Shown here: positions 9,993-18,479 of the stretch, in pieces
How the letters are laid out: each line of letters starts with the position of its first letter
Numbering within the stretch: the stretch's first letter is position 1
Source of the DNA: Sinorhizobium kostiense
GTDB taxonomy: Bacteria > Pseudomonadota > Alphaproteobacteria > Rhizobiales > Rhizobiaceae
Reading direction: 5' to 3'
NCBI RefSeq assembly: GCF_017874595.1
Contig: NZ_JAGILA010000001.1
Span: 248,001 to 312,000, forward strand
DNA length: 64,000 nucleotides
Position numbers and translations under genes: made by a program
Notes under the pieces: generated by a model
Database searches by the model: none
The model's input: only the letters and a program-made list of their open reading frames with translations
Told to the model about the DNA's origin: nothing

Positions 9993-10949
9993 ATGATAAG
10001 GAAGCTCTCTCTCAAACTCATGCTGGCGGGCGCCGTTTGCGTTGGTGCCCTGACCGCCGGAAACGCCGCGGCGGCGGATCCGGAAAGCTGCAGCCCCGTC
10101 CGCTTCTCCGATGTCGGTTGGACGGACATCACCGCAACGACGGCAACGACAACGACCATCCTGAAAGCACTCGGTTATGAGACGGATGTAAAGGTCCTCT
10201 CGGTCCCGGTTACCTACACGTCGCTGAAGAACAAGGACATCGACGTCTTCCTCGGTAACTGGATGCCGACGATGGAAGCCGACATCGCCCCCTATCGCGA
10301 GGACAAGTCGGTCGAGACCGTGCGCGAGAACCTCGAAGGCGCCAAATACACGCTTGCGACCAACGCCAAGGGCGCGGAACTCGGTATAAAGGATTTCAAG
10401 GACATTGCCGCGCAAAAAGATGCGCTTGACGGCAAGATCTACGGGATCGAGCCAGGCAATGACGGCAACCGCCTGATCATCGACATGGTCGAGAAGGACA
10501 CCTTCGGACTCAAGGACTTCGAAGTGGTCGAATCTTCCGAACAGGGCATGCTGGCGCAAGTCGCCCGCGCCGAGAAAAGCGGCGAGCCGATCGTCTTCCT
10601 CGGATGGGAGCCGCATCCGATGAATGCAAACTTCAAGCTCACCTATCTTTCCGGCGGCGACGACATTTTTGGCCCGAACTTCGGCGGCGCCACCGTCTAC
10701 ACCAATGTCCGTGCCGGCTATATAGAGGAGTGCCCGAATGTCGGCGCCCTTCTCAAGAATCTCAAGTTTACGCTTGAGATGGAAAACCAGATCATGGGCA
10801 AGATCCTGGACGACGGGGAGGATCCGGAAAAGGCCGCCTCGGCGTGGCTGAAGGCCAACCCTCAGGCTCTCGAGCCCTGGCTTGCCGGGGTTACCACCAA
10901 GGACGGTGGCGATGGACTGGCCGCAGTCAAGGCCGAACTCGGCCTCTGA
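9993..10949 (+). CDS. choX: Choline ABC transporter substrate-binding protein
   Basis: 318 residues. A Sec signal peptide (MIRKLSLKLMLAGAVCVGAL, cleavage near NAAAA-DPES about residue 27) precedes an OpuAC-type domain. The aromatic-box residues known for ChoX of S. meliloti appear in order: W and D in SDVGWTD, W in LGNWMPTMEAD, Y in KYTLAT, N in PGNDGN and W in FLGWEPHPM. It binds choline with high affinity in the periplasm for ChoWV. The internal ATG at 9993, after GGGGAACG, gives a proper signal peptide; the upstream frame to 9915 does not. Confidence 0.96.
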   Translation: MIRKLSLKLMLAGAVCVGALTAGNAAAADPESCSPVRFSDVGWTDITATTATTTTILKALGYETDVKVLSVPVTYTSLKNKDIDVFLGNWMPTMEADIAPYREDKSVETVRENLEGAKYTLATNAKGAELGIKDFKDIAAQKDALDGKIYGIEPGNDGNRLIIDMVEKDTFGLKDFEVVESSEQGMLAQVARAEKSGEPIVFLGWEPHPMNANFKLTYLSGGDDIFGPNFGGATVYTNVRAGYIEECPNVGALLKNLKFTLEMENQIMGKILDDGEDPEKAASAWLKANPQALEPWLAGVTTKDGGDGLAAVKAELGL

Positions 10950-10993
10950 TCGATCCACGGCACCCGTGCGTTCTCTGGACGCGCAGGGCTGAA

Positions 10994-11029
10994 GTGCCGC
11001 ATGTTCCCATAACCGGAGACATGCGGCAC
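10994..11029 (+). promoter_or_regulatory. Strong hairpin between choX and choW
   Basis: GTGCCGCATGT (10994-11004) and ACATGCGGCAC (11019-11029) are perfect 11-base arms around a 14-base loop, 45 bases after the choX stop and without a following T run. It is probably an mRNA-stabilising or partial-attenuation element that keeps the binding protein in excess over membrane subunits, a common arrangement in ABC operons. A smaller GGGAT/ATCCC hairpin sits directly before the choW GTG. Confidence 0.6.
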
Positions 11030-11098
11030 GCTGGGCATCCCGCCATTCCACCGCTTCATGCGATCCTGTTCGACCCCTGACGAGAGGGATGCAATCCC

Positions 11099-11944
11099 GT
11101 GGAACTTCTGACTGACAATCCCATTCCGATCGGCGCCTGGGCCAAGGCCTTCGTCGACTGGCTGACAACCAATTTCGAGCTCTTCTTCGACCAGCTTGCA
11201 AACGTGCTGTCGGCGATCATCTCTGCCCTGCTCTATGTCCTCCAGACGCCGCACCCGCTCATCGTCATCGCCATCGTGACCGCGCTTGCCTGGTGGTTCC
11301 GCCGCTCGATCGGCATCGCGGCCTTTACCTGTCTTGGTCTGCTGCTGATTATCAACCTGGGCTATTGGGAGGAAACCACCGAGACGCTGGCGCTGGTGCT
11401 CGCTGCAACCTTCGTCAGCATGGCCGTGGGCATCCCGCTTGGCATCGCCGCAGCGCGGCGCGCCTGGATCTATGCCTTCATGCGCCCGATACTCGACCTG
11501 ATGCAGACTATACCGACCTTCGTATACCTGATCCCGGCCTTGATCCTCTTCGGCCTCGGCATGGTACCGGGTTTGATCGCAACGGTGATCTTCGCCATTC
11601 CTGCGCCGATCCGGTTGACGCGTCTCGGCATCATCTCGACGCCGCCATCGCTGGTCGAGGCCGCCGAATCCTTCGGCGCCACGCCCTGGCAGGTGCTGCG
11701 CAAGGTGGAACTGCCCTTCGCCATGCCGCAGATCATGGCCGGGCTCACCCAGACGATCATGCTCTCGCTCTCCATGGTGGTGATCGCCGCGCTCGTGGGC
11801 GCAAACGGCCTCGGCGTGCCGGTGCTCAGGGCATTGAACACGGTCAACATCGCCCGGGGTTTCGAGTCCGGTCTCTGCATCGTCATCCTGGCAATCGTCC
11901 TCGACCGTCTGTTCCGCTCATCCGATGAAGGAGAAGGCGCATGA
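11099..11944 (+). CDS. choW: Choline ABC transporter permease
   Basis: 281 residues with about six membrane helices. The inner-membrane permease motif (EAAESFGATPWQVLRKVELPFAMPQ region, about 183-209) is the coupling EAA loop of ProW/OpuAB-type permeases. The start codon is GTG, preceded by GAGAGGGATGC. Its TGA overlaps the choV ATG, so the two are translated together. With ChoX and ChoV it imports choline, which rhizobia convert to glycine betaine as osmoprotectant or burn as carbon and nitrogen source. Confidence 0.94.
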   Translation: MELLTDNPIPIGAWAKAFVDWLTTNFELFFDQLANVLSAIISALLYVLQTPHPLIVIAIVTALAWWFRRSIGIAAFTCLGLLLIINLGYWEETTETLALVLAATFVSMAVGIPLGIAAARRAWIYAFMRPILDLMQTIPTFVYLIPALILFGLGMVPGLIATVIFAIPAPIRLTRLGIISTPPSLVEAAESFGATPWQVLRKVELPFAMPQIMAGLTQTIMLSLSMVVIAALVGANGLGVPVLRALNTVNIARGFESGLCIVILAIVLDRLFRSSDEGEGA

Positions 11945-12990
11945 CAGACGCCGTCGTTTTCAAGAATGTCGACATCATCTTCGGCAAGAATCCGCAGGCC
12001 GCACTCGAGATGGTGGACCAGGGCAAGAGCCGCGATGAGATCGGCGCCGCCACCGGTCTCGTTCTCGGCGTCGCGGGCGCCTCACTGTCGATCCATGAAG
12101 GCGAAATCCTCGTGCTGATGGGGCTGTCCGGTTCCGGAAAATCGACCCTGCTCAGGGCGGTCAACGGTCTTGCTCCGGTGGTCCGGGGGGAGGTCGAGGT
12201 CAAGACGGGGGGCGGGTCGCTCAACCCCTATCGCTGCAATGCCAAGGCCCTGCGCGACTTCCGCATGCACACCGTCTCCATGGTGTTCCAGCAATTCGCG
12301 CTTCTGCCCTGGCGGTCGGTAGCCGACAATGTCGGATTCGGCCTCGAACTTGCCGGCGTTCCTGATGCCGAGCGCAAGAAGCGCGTCGGCGAGCAGCTCG
12401 AACTCGTCAACCTCACCAAGTGGGCGGATCGCAAGGTGAACGAACTTTCGGGCGGCATGCAGCAACGTGTCGGCCTCGCCCGGGCCTTTGCGACCGGCGC
12501 TCCGATCCTGCTCATGGACGAGCCGTTCTCGGCGCTCGACCCGCTGATCCGCACGCGCCTCCAGGACGAGCTGCTCGAATTCCAGCGGCGGCTTAAGAAG
12601 ACGATCGTTTTCGTCAGCCACGATCTCGACGAGGCCTTCCGCATCGGCAATCGCATCGCCATCATGGAAGGCGGGCGGATCATCCAGTGCGGCACCCCGC
12701 AAGAGATCGTGAAGAACCCGGCCAACCAGTACGTGGCTGACTTCGTCCAGCACATGAACCCGATTACCATGCTGACGGCGAAAGACGTGATGCAGACGGG
12801 CGTCGAGAGAGCAAATGCGAACGCTGGCGTGACGGCCACCGCCAAGCCGACGACGCCACTGATCGACATCCTCGATGCCATGTCGCGCCAGCCGGGCAGC
12901 ATCGGTGTCGTCGACAATGGCGCGGTCGTCGGTACGATCGATGCCCAGAATATCGTCGAAGGGCTTACTCGCCATCGCAGCAGGGAATGA
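11941..12990 (+). CDS. choV: Choline ABC transporter ATP-binding protein
   Basis: 349 residues. Walker A LMGLSGSGKST at about 59-69, Q-loop MVFQQFALLPWR, signature NELSGGMQQRVGLARA, Walker B ILLMDEPFSALDP and the switch histidine FVSHDLDEA all agree with ProV/OpuAA proteins. After about residue 275 a short tail (LIDILDAMSRQPGSIGVVDNGAVVG) resembles a single CBS-like repeat rather than the two of full-length OpuAA, as is usual for ChoV. Energises choline uptake at the inner membrane. Terminated by the hairpin at 13009-13047. Confidence 0.95.
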   Translation: MTDAVVFKNVDIIFGKNPQAALEMVDQGKSRDEIGAATGLVLGVAGASLSIHEGEILVLMGLSGSGKSTLLRAVNGLAPVVRGEVEVKTGGGSLNPYRCNAKALRDFRMHTVSMVFQQFALLPWRSVADNVGFGLELAGVPDAERKKRVGEQLELVNLTKWADRKVNELSGGMQQRVGLARAFATGAPILLMDEPFSALDPLIRTRLQDELLEFQRRLKKTIVFVSHDLDEAFRIGNRIAIMEGGRIIQCGTPQEIVKNPANQYVADFVQHMNPITMLTAKDVMQTGVERANANAGVTATAKPTTPLIDILDAMSRQPGSIGVVDNGAVVGTIDAQNIVEGLTRHRSRE

Positions 12991-13008
12991 CGCGGGCAAG
13001 CATCCGTC

Positions 13009-13047
13009 AAAAGGCCTGGAGCTGCCGCTCCGGGCCTTTTATTTTTG
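13009..13047 (+). terminator. Rho-independent terminator of choXWV
   Basis: AAAAGGCC-T-GGAGC pairs with GCTCC-G-GGCCTTTT around TGCC, followed by ATTTTT. It begins 18 bases after the choV stop. Confidence 0.88.
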
Positions 13048-13079
13048 GTGGGGACAACCGGCGGCAAGGGAGGCCAGCC

Positions 13080-13823
13080 ATGAGCGAGAAACCCAATGTT
13101 CTGCGCGAGACGGATGACGAGGCACGCAAGCTTGCCCGGATCCTGCTCCGATCGGCGAAAAGCGGCGCCCTTGGAGCGATCGAGCCCGGCAGCGGCGGCT
13201 TCCCCTTCGTCAGCCGCGTGCTGATCGGCATCGACATCGACGGAGCGGCGGTGATTCTCGTCTCGCGGCTTTCGACGCACACCCAGGCGCTGATTGCCGA
13301 CAATCGCGCGTCGCTGTTGACGGGCGAACCGGGACGCGGCGATCCCTTGGCCCATCCGCGCCTCACCCTCCAGTGCGAGGCGAAACAGGTTCAGCGCGAT
13401 TCGGCGGACCACGCCCGCATCCGAGAGCGCTTCTTGCGGCGCCATCCTAAGGCGAGCCTCTATGCCGATTTTGCGGATTTCAGCTTCTTCCGCCTTAAGC
13501 CGCTCCGCGCGAGCCTCAATGGCGGCTTCGGGCGCGCCTATGCGCTGACGGCCGAAGATTTTGCCATCTCCTCGCCAGCCGCGACGGCGCTTGTCGATAT
13601 GGAAGCAAGCGCGATCGAGCACATGAATGCCGATCATCCCGACGCCGTGAAGCACTATGCAAAGGTCCATTGTCGGGCTCGCGACGGCGACTGGAAGATC
13701 GTCGGGATTGATTCGGCGGGGCTCGATCTTTCCGATGGCGAATCGCTGAAACGTGTGGAGTTCGAGAAATCCATTGAGGACACGGCCGAGTTGCGGCCGC
13801 TCTTGAAAAAACTTTACCGCTAA
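13080..13823 (+). CDS. HugZ-like pyridoxamine-oxidase-fold / DUF2470 protein
   Basis: 247 residues in two parts: an N-terminal split-barrel flavin-binding-like domain (SGALGAIEPGSGGFPFVSRV... through NGGFGRAYAL, about 20-160) and a C-terminal DUF2470 domain starting with EHMNADHPDAVKHYA (about 183-197). This combination is found in HugZ/HutZ-type haem-utilisation proteins, which bind or degrade haem. S. meliloti and relatives carry several paralogues, so a haem role for this copy is only family inference. The ATG at 13080 is preceded by GGAGGCC. Confidence 0.78.
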   Translation: MSEKPNVLRETDDEARKLARILLRSAKSGALGAIEPGSGGFPFVSRVLIGIDIDGAAVILVSRLSTHTQALIADNRASLLTGEPGRGDPLAHPRLTLQCEAKQVQRDSADHARIRERFLRRHPKASLYADFADFSFFRLKPLRASLNGGFGRAYALTAEDFAISSPAATALVDMEASAIEHMNADHPDAVKHYAKVHCRARDGDWKIVGIDSAGLDLSDGESLKRVEFEKSIEDTAELRPLLKKLYR

Positions 13824-13870
13824 ATGGCGTTTAGCTACCCCCATTTCTTGCAGTGGGTGGTTGCCCTTTT

Positions 13871-13886
13871 ATGCATCACGTCTAAT
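13871..13886 (-). promoter_or_regulatory. NolR box upstream of nolR
   Basis: On the minus strand the bases read ATTAG, nine bases, then AT, which fits the published NolR consensus (A/T)TTAG-N9-A(T/A). It lies 45-60 bases before the nolR start, where NolR is known to bind its own promoter in S. meliloti and S. fredii. Autoregulation is therefore expected. Confidence 0.65.
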
Positions 13887-13930
13887 TATCGTGCTTCGTC
13901 AAAGATAACTACGTGTGATGTAATCTTCGC

Positions 13931-14284
13931 ATGGAGCACGCGATGCAGCCTCTTTCGCCTGAAAAACATGGGGAAGCCGAAATAGCGGCCGGTTTCCTTT
14001 CTGCCATGGCAAATCCGAAACGCCTCCTCATCCTCGACTCGTTGGTCAAGGAAGAGATGGCGGTAGGCGCATTGGCCAACAAGGTCGGATTGAGCCAGTC
14101 GGCTCTTTCCCAACACCTTTCGAAGCTGCGAGCCCAGAATCTGGTCAGCACCCGTCGCGACGCACAGACGATCTACTATTCAAGTTCCTCCGACGCCGTC
14201 ATGAAGATTTTGGGCGCACTTGCAGAGATCTACGGCGACGTCGCTGCGGTGGAAGAAAAGCCACTCATCCGCAAATTGGCGTAA
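13931..14284 (+). CDS. nolR: Nodulation regulator NolR (ArsR-type)
   Basis: 117 residues, nearly identical in the helix-turn-helix part to known NolR: AIAAGF-like N-terminus, MANPKRLLILDSLVKEEMAV, VGLSQSALSQHLSKLRAQNL recognition helix, then RRDAQTIYYSSSSDAV. NolR is a homodimeric winged-helix repressor that adjusts nod gene expression and also growth, exopolysaccharide and quorum-sensing genes. The gene is intact here, unlike the frameshifted copy of S. meliloti Rm1021. The upstream extra start (MNFR-type) seen in some strains is absent: in frame the codons before this ATG contain no start. An intrinsic terminator follows. Confidence 0.94.
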   Translation: MEHAMQPLSPEKHGEAEIAAGFLSAMANPKRLLILDSLVKEEMAVGALANKVGLSQSALSQHLSKLRAQNLVSTRRDAQTIYYSSSSDAVMKILGALAEIYGDVAAVEEKPLIRKLA

Positions 14285-14317
14285 CCTCCCTAAACGCCAC
14301 ACCGCACGTAACCTCAG

Positions 14318-14353
14318 AAGCCCCGACGAGCAATCGCGGGGCTTATATTTTTG
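14318..14353 (+). terminator. Rho-independent terminator of nolR
   Basis: AAGCCCCG (14318-14325) pairs with CGGGGCTT (14337-14344), followed by ATATTTTTG. It begins 34 bases after the nolR stop. Confidence 0.88.
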
Positions 14354-14472
14354 TGTGGGGCGCGAGCTTCGCTGAGAAATCCATGCCCAAGTCAAAGAAT
14401 ATTGGACACCCGCCCGTGCCGCCTTCCGGCCATCGCTGACCTTGGCGCGGTTTCGTGCTAAACGGTCGCGCT

Positions 14473-15009
14473 ATGAATCACGCGGGTGAAATTCTCATCC
14501 TCACCGGACCGCCCGGGTCTGGAAAGACGACGACAGCGCAGGCGCTTGCCAGAGGATCTGGATCGTCGAAGGTCCATCTTCACTGCGATGATTTCTGGCA
14601 TTTCATCAAGAACGGAGCCATCCCACCCTATCTGCCTGAAGCCCATGAACAAAACATCGTTGTCGTCGACGCCTTGACGAAGGTAGCCGCAGCCTATGCC
14701 GACGGCCGTTATTTTGTCATTGTGGACGGCATTGTCGGACCATGGTTCTTGGAACCATTCCGGAAACTCACGGCGCCGCTGCACTACGTCGTTCTACGTC
14801 CACCGCTCGATGTCGCCATCCGACGCTGCCAGGAGCGTGGTGGGGACACGCTGACCGACCCCGGTCCAATCGCGGCACTTCATCAACAGCTTTCATCGCT
14901 GGGCGCACTTGAGCGGCATGTCCTGCCAACCGATGGCCACACTCGGGAAGACACTCTGAGCGCGGTGATCGAGGCCGTGAACAGCGGATGTTTTCGCCTG
15001 CTGGCATAA
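14473..15009 (+). CDS. Small P-loop kinase (AAA_33/zeta-like), function unknown
   Basis: 178 residues. Walker A LTGPPGSGKTTTAQ lies at about 10-23 and an acidic HCDDFWHFI segment follows at about 40, then IVDGIVGPWF and RCQERGGDT. This is the pattern of small nucleoside/antibiotic-type kinases (chloramphenicol phosphotransferase-like and gluconate-kinase-like). Substrate cannot be deduced. The second ATG (14473) is chosen because the first six codons add nothing conserved. It stands alone between nolR and the aminotransferase, same strand, with 188 bases to the next gene. Confidence 0.7.
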   Translation: MNHAGEILILTGPPGSGKTTTAQALARGSGSSKVHLHCDDFWHFIKNGAIPPYLPEAHEQNIVVVDALTKVAAAYADGRYFVIVDGIVGPWFLEPFRKLTAPLHYVVLRPPLDVAIRRCQERGGDTLTDPGPIAALHQQLSSLGALERHVLPTDGHTREDTLSAVIEAVNSGCFRLLA

Positions 15010-15096
15010 TAAATTCGCGATTTCAGACGACCCCAGGATCGATTTCCGCCACCGAAATCGCAAGATTGGGGGTGCGAGACGCGAGAACGCGCAGGC

Positions 15097-15138
15097 TTGA
15101 CGCCTATGGGCCCGCTGATAGTTTGACCAATGGGTAAA
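15097..15138 (+). promoter_or_regulatory. Candidate promoter with RutR-like site for the aminotransferase
   Basis: TTGACG (15097-15102) and TAGTTT (15119-15124) are separated by 16 bases. The overlapping TTTGACCAATGGGTAAA (15122-15138) resembles the RutR-type operator TTGACCA-N2-TGGTCAA with one good half. The downstream gene could act on beta-alanine from pyrimidine breakdown, which would make such control sensible; this is inference. Confidence 0.35.
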
Positions 15139-15198
15139 AGAATCCGGCTGGCCAGCCGCTTGCTGCCGGCAATCAAGATCCGCCGAGGAGAACCGGAC

Positions 15199-16527
15199 AT
15201 GTCGAACCGCCTGAACACCACGCCGAACGACCTTAGCGCCTTCTGGATGCCGTTCACGGCCAACCGGCAGTTCAAGAAGGAACCGCGCCTCTTCGTCGGC
15301 GCCAAGGACATGTACTACACGACCCATGACGGGCGGACCGTGCTCGACGGGACGGCGGGCCTCTGGTGTGTCAATGCCGGACATTGTCGGCCGAAAATAA
15401 CCGAGGCAATCCGCGAGCAGGCGGGTGAACTCGACTACGCGCCGGCCTTCCAGCTCGGCCACCCGAAAGCCTTCGAACTTGCCAACCGGCTCGTCGATAT
15501 CGCGCCGGAAGGCCTGAACCATGTTCTCTATACCAATTCCGGCTCCGAATCGGTCGACACGGCGCTCAAGGTGGCGCTCGCCTATCACCGCGCCAAAGGC
15601 GACGGCTCCCGCTTCCGTCTGATCGGCCGCGAGCGCGGCTATCATGGCGTCAATTTCGGCGGCATTTCGGTCGGCGGCATCGTCGCCAACCGCAAGATGT
15701 TCGGGACGCTGCTGACCGGTGTCGATCATCTTCCCCACACGCACCTGCCCGGGAAGAACGCCTTTACCCGCGGCGAACCGGAGCACGGTGCGGACCTTGC
15801 AGGCGAGCTGGAGCGCATCATTGCACTCCACGACGCCTCGACGATCGCCGCGGTCATCGTCGAACCCGTCGCAGGCTCGACTGGCGTGCTTATCCCGCCC
15901 AAGGGCTATCTCCAGAAGCTGCGCGAGATCTGCACGAAGCACGGCATCCTGTTGATCTTCGACGAGGTCATCACTGGCTACGGTCGTCTCGGCACCCCCT
16001 TTGCCGCTCAATACTTCGACGTCAAGCCGGATATCATCACCACCGCCAAGGGGCTCACCAATGGCGTCATCCCGATGGGCGCGGTGTTTGTCACCTCGGA
16101 GATCCACGACGCCTTCATGACCGGGCCGGAGCACCTGATCGAGTTCTTCCACGGCTACACCTATTCCGGCAATCCGATTGCCTCGGCCGCGGCGCTCGGC
16201 ACGCTCGACACCTACAAAGAAGAAGGATTGCTCACGCGCGCCGCCGAGCTGGCACCCTACTGGGAAGAGCAATTGCATTCCCTGAAGGACTGCCCGTACG
16301 TCATCGATATCCGCAATATCGGCCTGATCGGCGCGATCGAGCTCCAGCCGATTGCCGGAGAACCGACGAAGCGTGCCTTCTCCGCCTTCCTCAAAGCCTA
16401 TGAGAAAGGCCTCCTCATCCGCACCACCGGCGACATCATCGCACTGTCGCCGCCGCTGATCATCGCGAAGCAAGAGATCGACGAGCTCTTCGACAAGCTG
16501 CGCGGCGTTCTGAAAGACAACATCTGA
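15199..16527 (+). CDS. Class III omega-amino acid:pyruvate aminotransferase
   Basis: 442 residues, class III aminotransferase. Key elements: [15 protein letters not shown] phosphate-binding region near 115-130, [10 protein letters not shown], the cofactor Asp in [13 protein letters not shown] (about 257) and the PLP lysine in [10 protein letters not shown] (about 286). N-terminal [13 protein letters not shown] is characteristic of beta-alanine:pyruvate transaminases. Likely converts beta-alanine or other omega-amino acids plus pyruvate to semialdehyde plus alanine. Start at 15199 follows AGGAGAACCGGAC. A CCCTTTCCCC/GGGGAGAGGG hairpin follows the gene (16576-16601). Confidence 0.87.
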   Translation: MSNRLNTTPNDLSAFWMPFTANRQFKKEPRLFVGAKDMYYTTHDGRTVLDGTAGLWCVNAGHCRPKITEAIREQAGELDYAPAFQLGHPKAFELANRLVDIAPEGLNHVLYTNSGSESVDTALKVALAYHRAKGDGSRFRLIGRERGYHGVNFGGISVGGIVANRKMFGTLLTGVDHLPHTHLPGKNAFTRGEPEHGADLAGELERIIALHDASTIAAVIVEPVAGSTGVLIPPKGYLQKLREICTKHGILLIFDEVITGYGRLGTPFAAQYFDVKPDIITTAKGLTNGVIPMGAVFVTSEIHDAFMTGPEHLIEFFHGYTYSGNPIASAAALGTLDTYKEEGLLTRAAELAPYWEEQLHSLKDCPYVIDIRNIGLIGAIELQPIAGEPTKRAFSAFLKAYEKGLLIRTTGDIIALSPPLIIAKQEIDELFDKLRGVLKDNI

Positions 16528-16575
16528 TACCAACGACGTCCAGCGGATCGCCAGACCCGGTTTCGCAATCCATGG

Positions 16576-16601
16576 CCCTTTCCCCGTCTGTGGGGAGAGG
16601 G
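16576..16601. repeat. Short RIME-type hairpin
   Basis: CCCTTTCCCCG and TGGGGAGAGGG form a hairpin around a few bases. It resembles the CTCTCCCC-GGGGAGAG stem of the rhizobial RIME repeats seen elsewhere in the window and may act as a transcript end. Confidence 0.55.
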
Positions 16602-16639
16602 TTATTGTCATGAATCAATGTGGAAAGCGGAGTGAGCTC

Positions 16640-18337
16640 ATGACGCAAGCGCTGGAACGTCTCATCGATCATGGCGTTGGCCGCAAGCCGGCGGACATCG
16701 TGCTCAAGGGCGGGCGGTTCTTCGATCTCGTTACCGGCGAGCTCGTCGCCTCGGACATCGCCATTTCGGGCAACCGCATTGTCGGCACCTGCGGCGACTA
16801 TCAGGGCCTGGAGGAGATCGATGTTGCCGGCCGCATCGTCGTGCCCGGCCTCATCGACACGCATCTGCACATCGAATCCTCGCTCGTGACGCCACACGAA
16901 TTCGACCGGTGCGTCCTGCCGCTCGGCATCACCACCGCCATCTGCGATCCGCATGAGATCGCCAACGTCCTCGGCACCGAGGGCATTCAGTTTTTCCTCG
17001 ATTCGGCGATGGAGACGATCATGGACATCCGTGTCCAGCTCTCCTCCTGCGTACCGGCCACCCATCTCGAAACCGCCGGCGCCGACCTCCCGGTCGAGCG
17101 GCTTGTGCCCTTCCGTCACCATCCAAAGGTGATCGGTCTCGCCGAATTCATGAATTTCCCCGGCGTCGTGCATAAGGACGCGATCTGTCTCGCCAAACTT
17201 GACGCCTTCCAGGGCGGCCACATCGACGGCCACGCGCCGCTTCTGCGCGGCAATGAGCTGAATGGCTACCTCGCCGCTGGCATCCGCACCGACCACGAAT
17301 GCACGACAGCCGAGGAGGCGCTCGAAAAGATCCGCAAGGGCATGCATATCCTCGTGCGCGAGGGGTCCGTTTCCAAGGACTTGCAGGCGCTGATGCCGAT
17401 CATCACCGAACGCTTGTCACCCTTCCTGGCGCTCTGCACGGATGACCGCAATCCGCTCGACATTGCCGAACAGGGCCATCTCGACCACATGATCCGCGCG
17501 GCGATCGCTGCCGGGGTCGAGCCGCTCGCAATCTATCGCGCCGCTTCGATCTCGGCTGCCCGGGCCTTCGGCCTCAGCGACCGCGGCCTCGTCGCCCCCG
17601 GCTGGCGCGCCGACCTCGTCGTCGTCGACAGCCTGGAGAATTGCAAGGCGCAATTGGTGTTTTCCGCTGGACGGCGAGTGACCGACCAGCTCTTCGCACA
17701 GCGCAAACCTGTCGAGCCGGTGGGGCTCGACAGTGTCAGGGCCGGCGAGGTCAAGGCCGCCGACTTCGGTGTCCCCTATAGCGAAGGCGAGACATCGGTG
17801 ATCGGCGTGCTGCCGGGCAAGATCATCACCGCGCACCGCCGCTACCGACTGCCCACTGAAGGCAATCAGACCGGTGTCGACCTCGACCGCGACATCATCA
17901 AGGTCGCCGTCATCGAGCGCCACGGCATCAACGGCAACCACGCCAACGGCTTCGTCCAGGGCTTCGGGCTGAAAAAGGGCGCGATCGCCTCCACCGTCGG
18001 CCATGACAGCCACAACATCTGCGTCGTCGGGGTCAACGAGGAGGACATGGCGCTCGCCGCCAACCGCCTTGGCGAAATCAAGGGCGGCTTCGTCGTCGTC
18101 GAAGACGGCAATGTATTGGGCGAGATCGCGCTGCCGGTCGCCGGCCTGATGAGTCTCGAACCTTATGAGAGGGTGCGCGACATTCTCCACCACCTACGCC
18201 AGGCGGCCTTCGCGCTCGGGGCTACACTGGAAGAACCCTTCCTGCAGCTCGCCTTCCTGCCACTGCCGGTGATCCCGCATCTGAAGATCTCCGATCGGGG
18301 CCTGGTGGACGTCGACAAGTTCGCGCTGATCGGTTGA
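16640..18337 (+). CDS. ade: Adenine deaminase
   Basis: 565 residues, amidohydrolase superfamily. Metal-binding motif [12 protein letters not shown] (about 69-80), [16 protein letters not shown] and [12 protein letters not shown] follow in the order seen in bacterial adenine deaminase AdeC, and the C-terminal adenine-deaminase domain ([26 protein letters not shown]) is complete. Converts adenine to hypoxanthine and ammonia, feeding the xanthine dehydrogenase route encoded further right in this window. Start 16640 has GGAGTGAG upstream; an in-frame ATG at 16610 is possible. Confidence 0.94.
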   Translation: MTQALERLIDHGVGRKPADIVLKGGRFFDLVTGELVASDIAISGNRIVGTCGDYQGLEEIDVAGRIVVPGLIDTHLHIESSLVTPHEFDRCVLPLGITTAICDPHEIANVLGTEGIQFFLDSAMETIMDIRVQLSSCVPATHLETAGADLPVERLVPFRHHPKVIGLAEFMNFPGVVHKDAICLAKLDAFQGGHIDGHAPLLRGNELNGYLAAGIRTDHECTTAEEALEKIRKGMHILVREGSVSKDLQALMPIITERLSPFLALCTDDRNPLDIAEQGHLDHMIRAAIAAGVEPLAIYRAASISAARAFGLSDRGLVAPGWRADLVVVDSLENCKAQLVFSAGRRVTDQLFAQRKPVEPVGLDSVRAGEVKAADFGVPYSEGETSVIGVLPGKIITAHRRYRLPTEGNQTGVDLDRDIIKVAVIERHGINGNHANGFVQGFGLKKGAIASTVGHDSHNICVVGVNEEDMALAANRLGEIKGGFVVVEDGNVLGEIALPVAGLMSLEPYERVRDILHHLRQAAFALGATLEEPFLQLAFLPLPVIPHLKISDRGLVDVDKFALIG

Positions 18338-18479
18338 GGGTTATCCGCCTCTGGCGGCCCTCGTCCGGCTTCACCGACCTGCTCCGTTGCTATCCTACCT
18401 TTTCGGCTGCTGTCCTCAGACTGGAGCGAACGAGCACTGCCGGTGCCCTCTCCTCCGTCGTCCTCGGTCGTAAGCTATG
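18338..18479. other. Intergenic, convergent gap
   Basis: 142 bases between the convergent ade and alpha-glucosidase genes. No gene, tRNA or clear terminator was recognised. Confidence 0.5.

Noticed and set aside
14893-16611. 572-codon frame antisense to the omega-aminotransferase
   Set aside because: The opposite strand encodes a complete, motif-bearing class III aminotransferase; long antisense frames are a by-product of GC-rich codon use.
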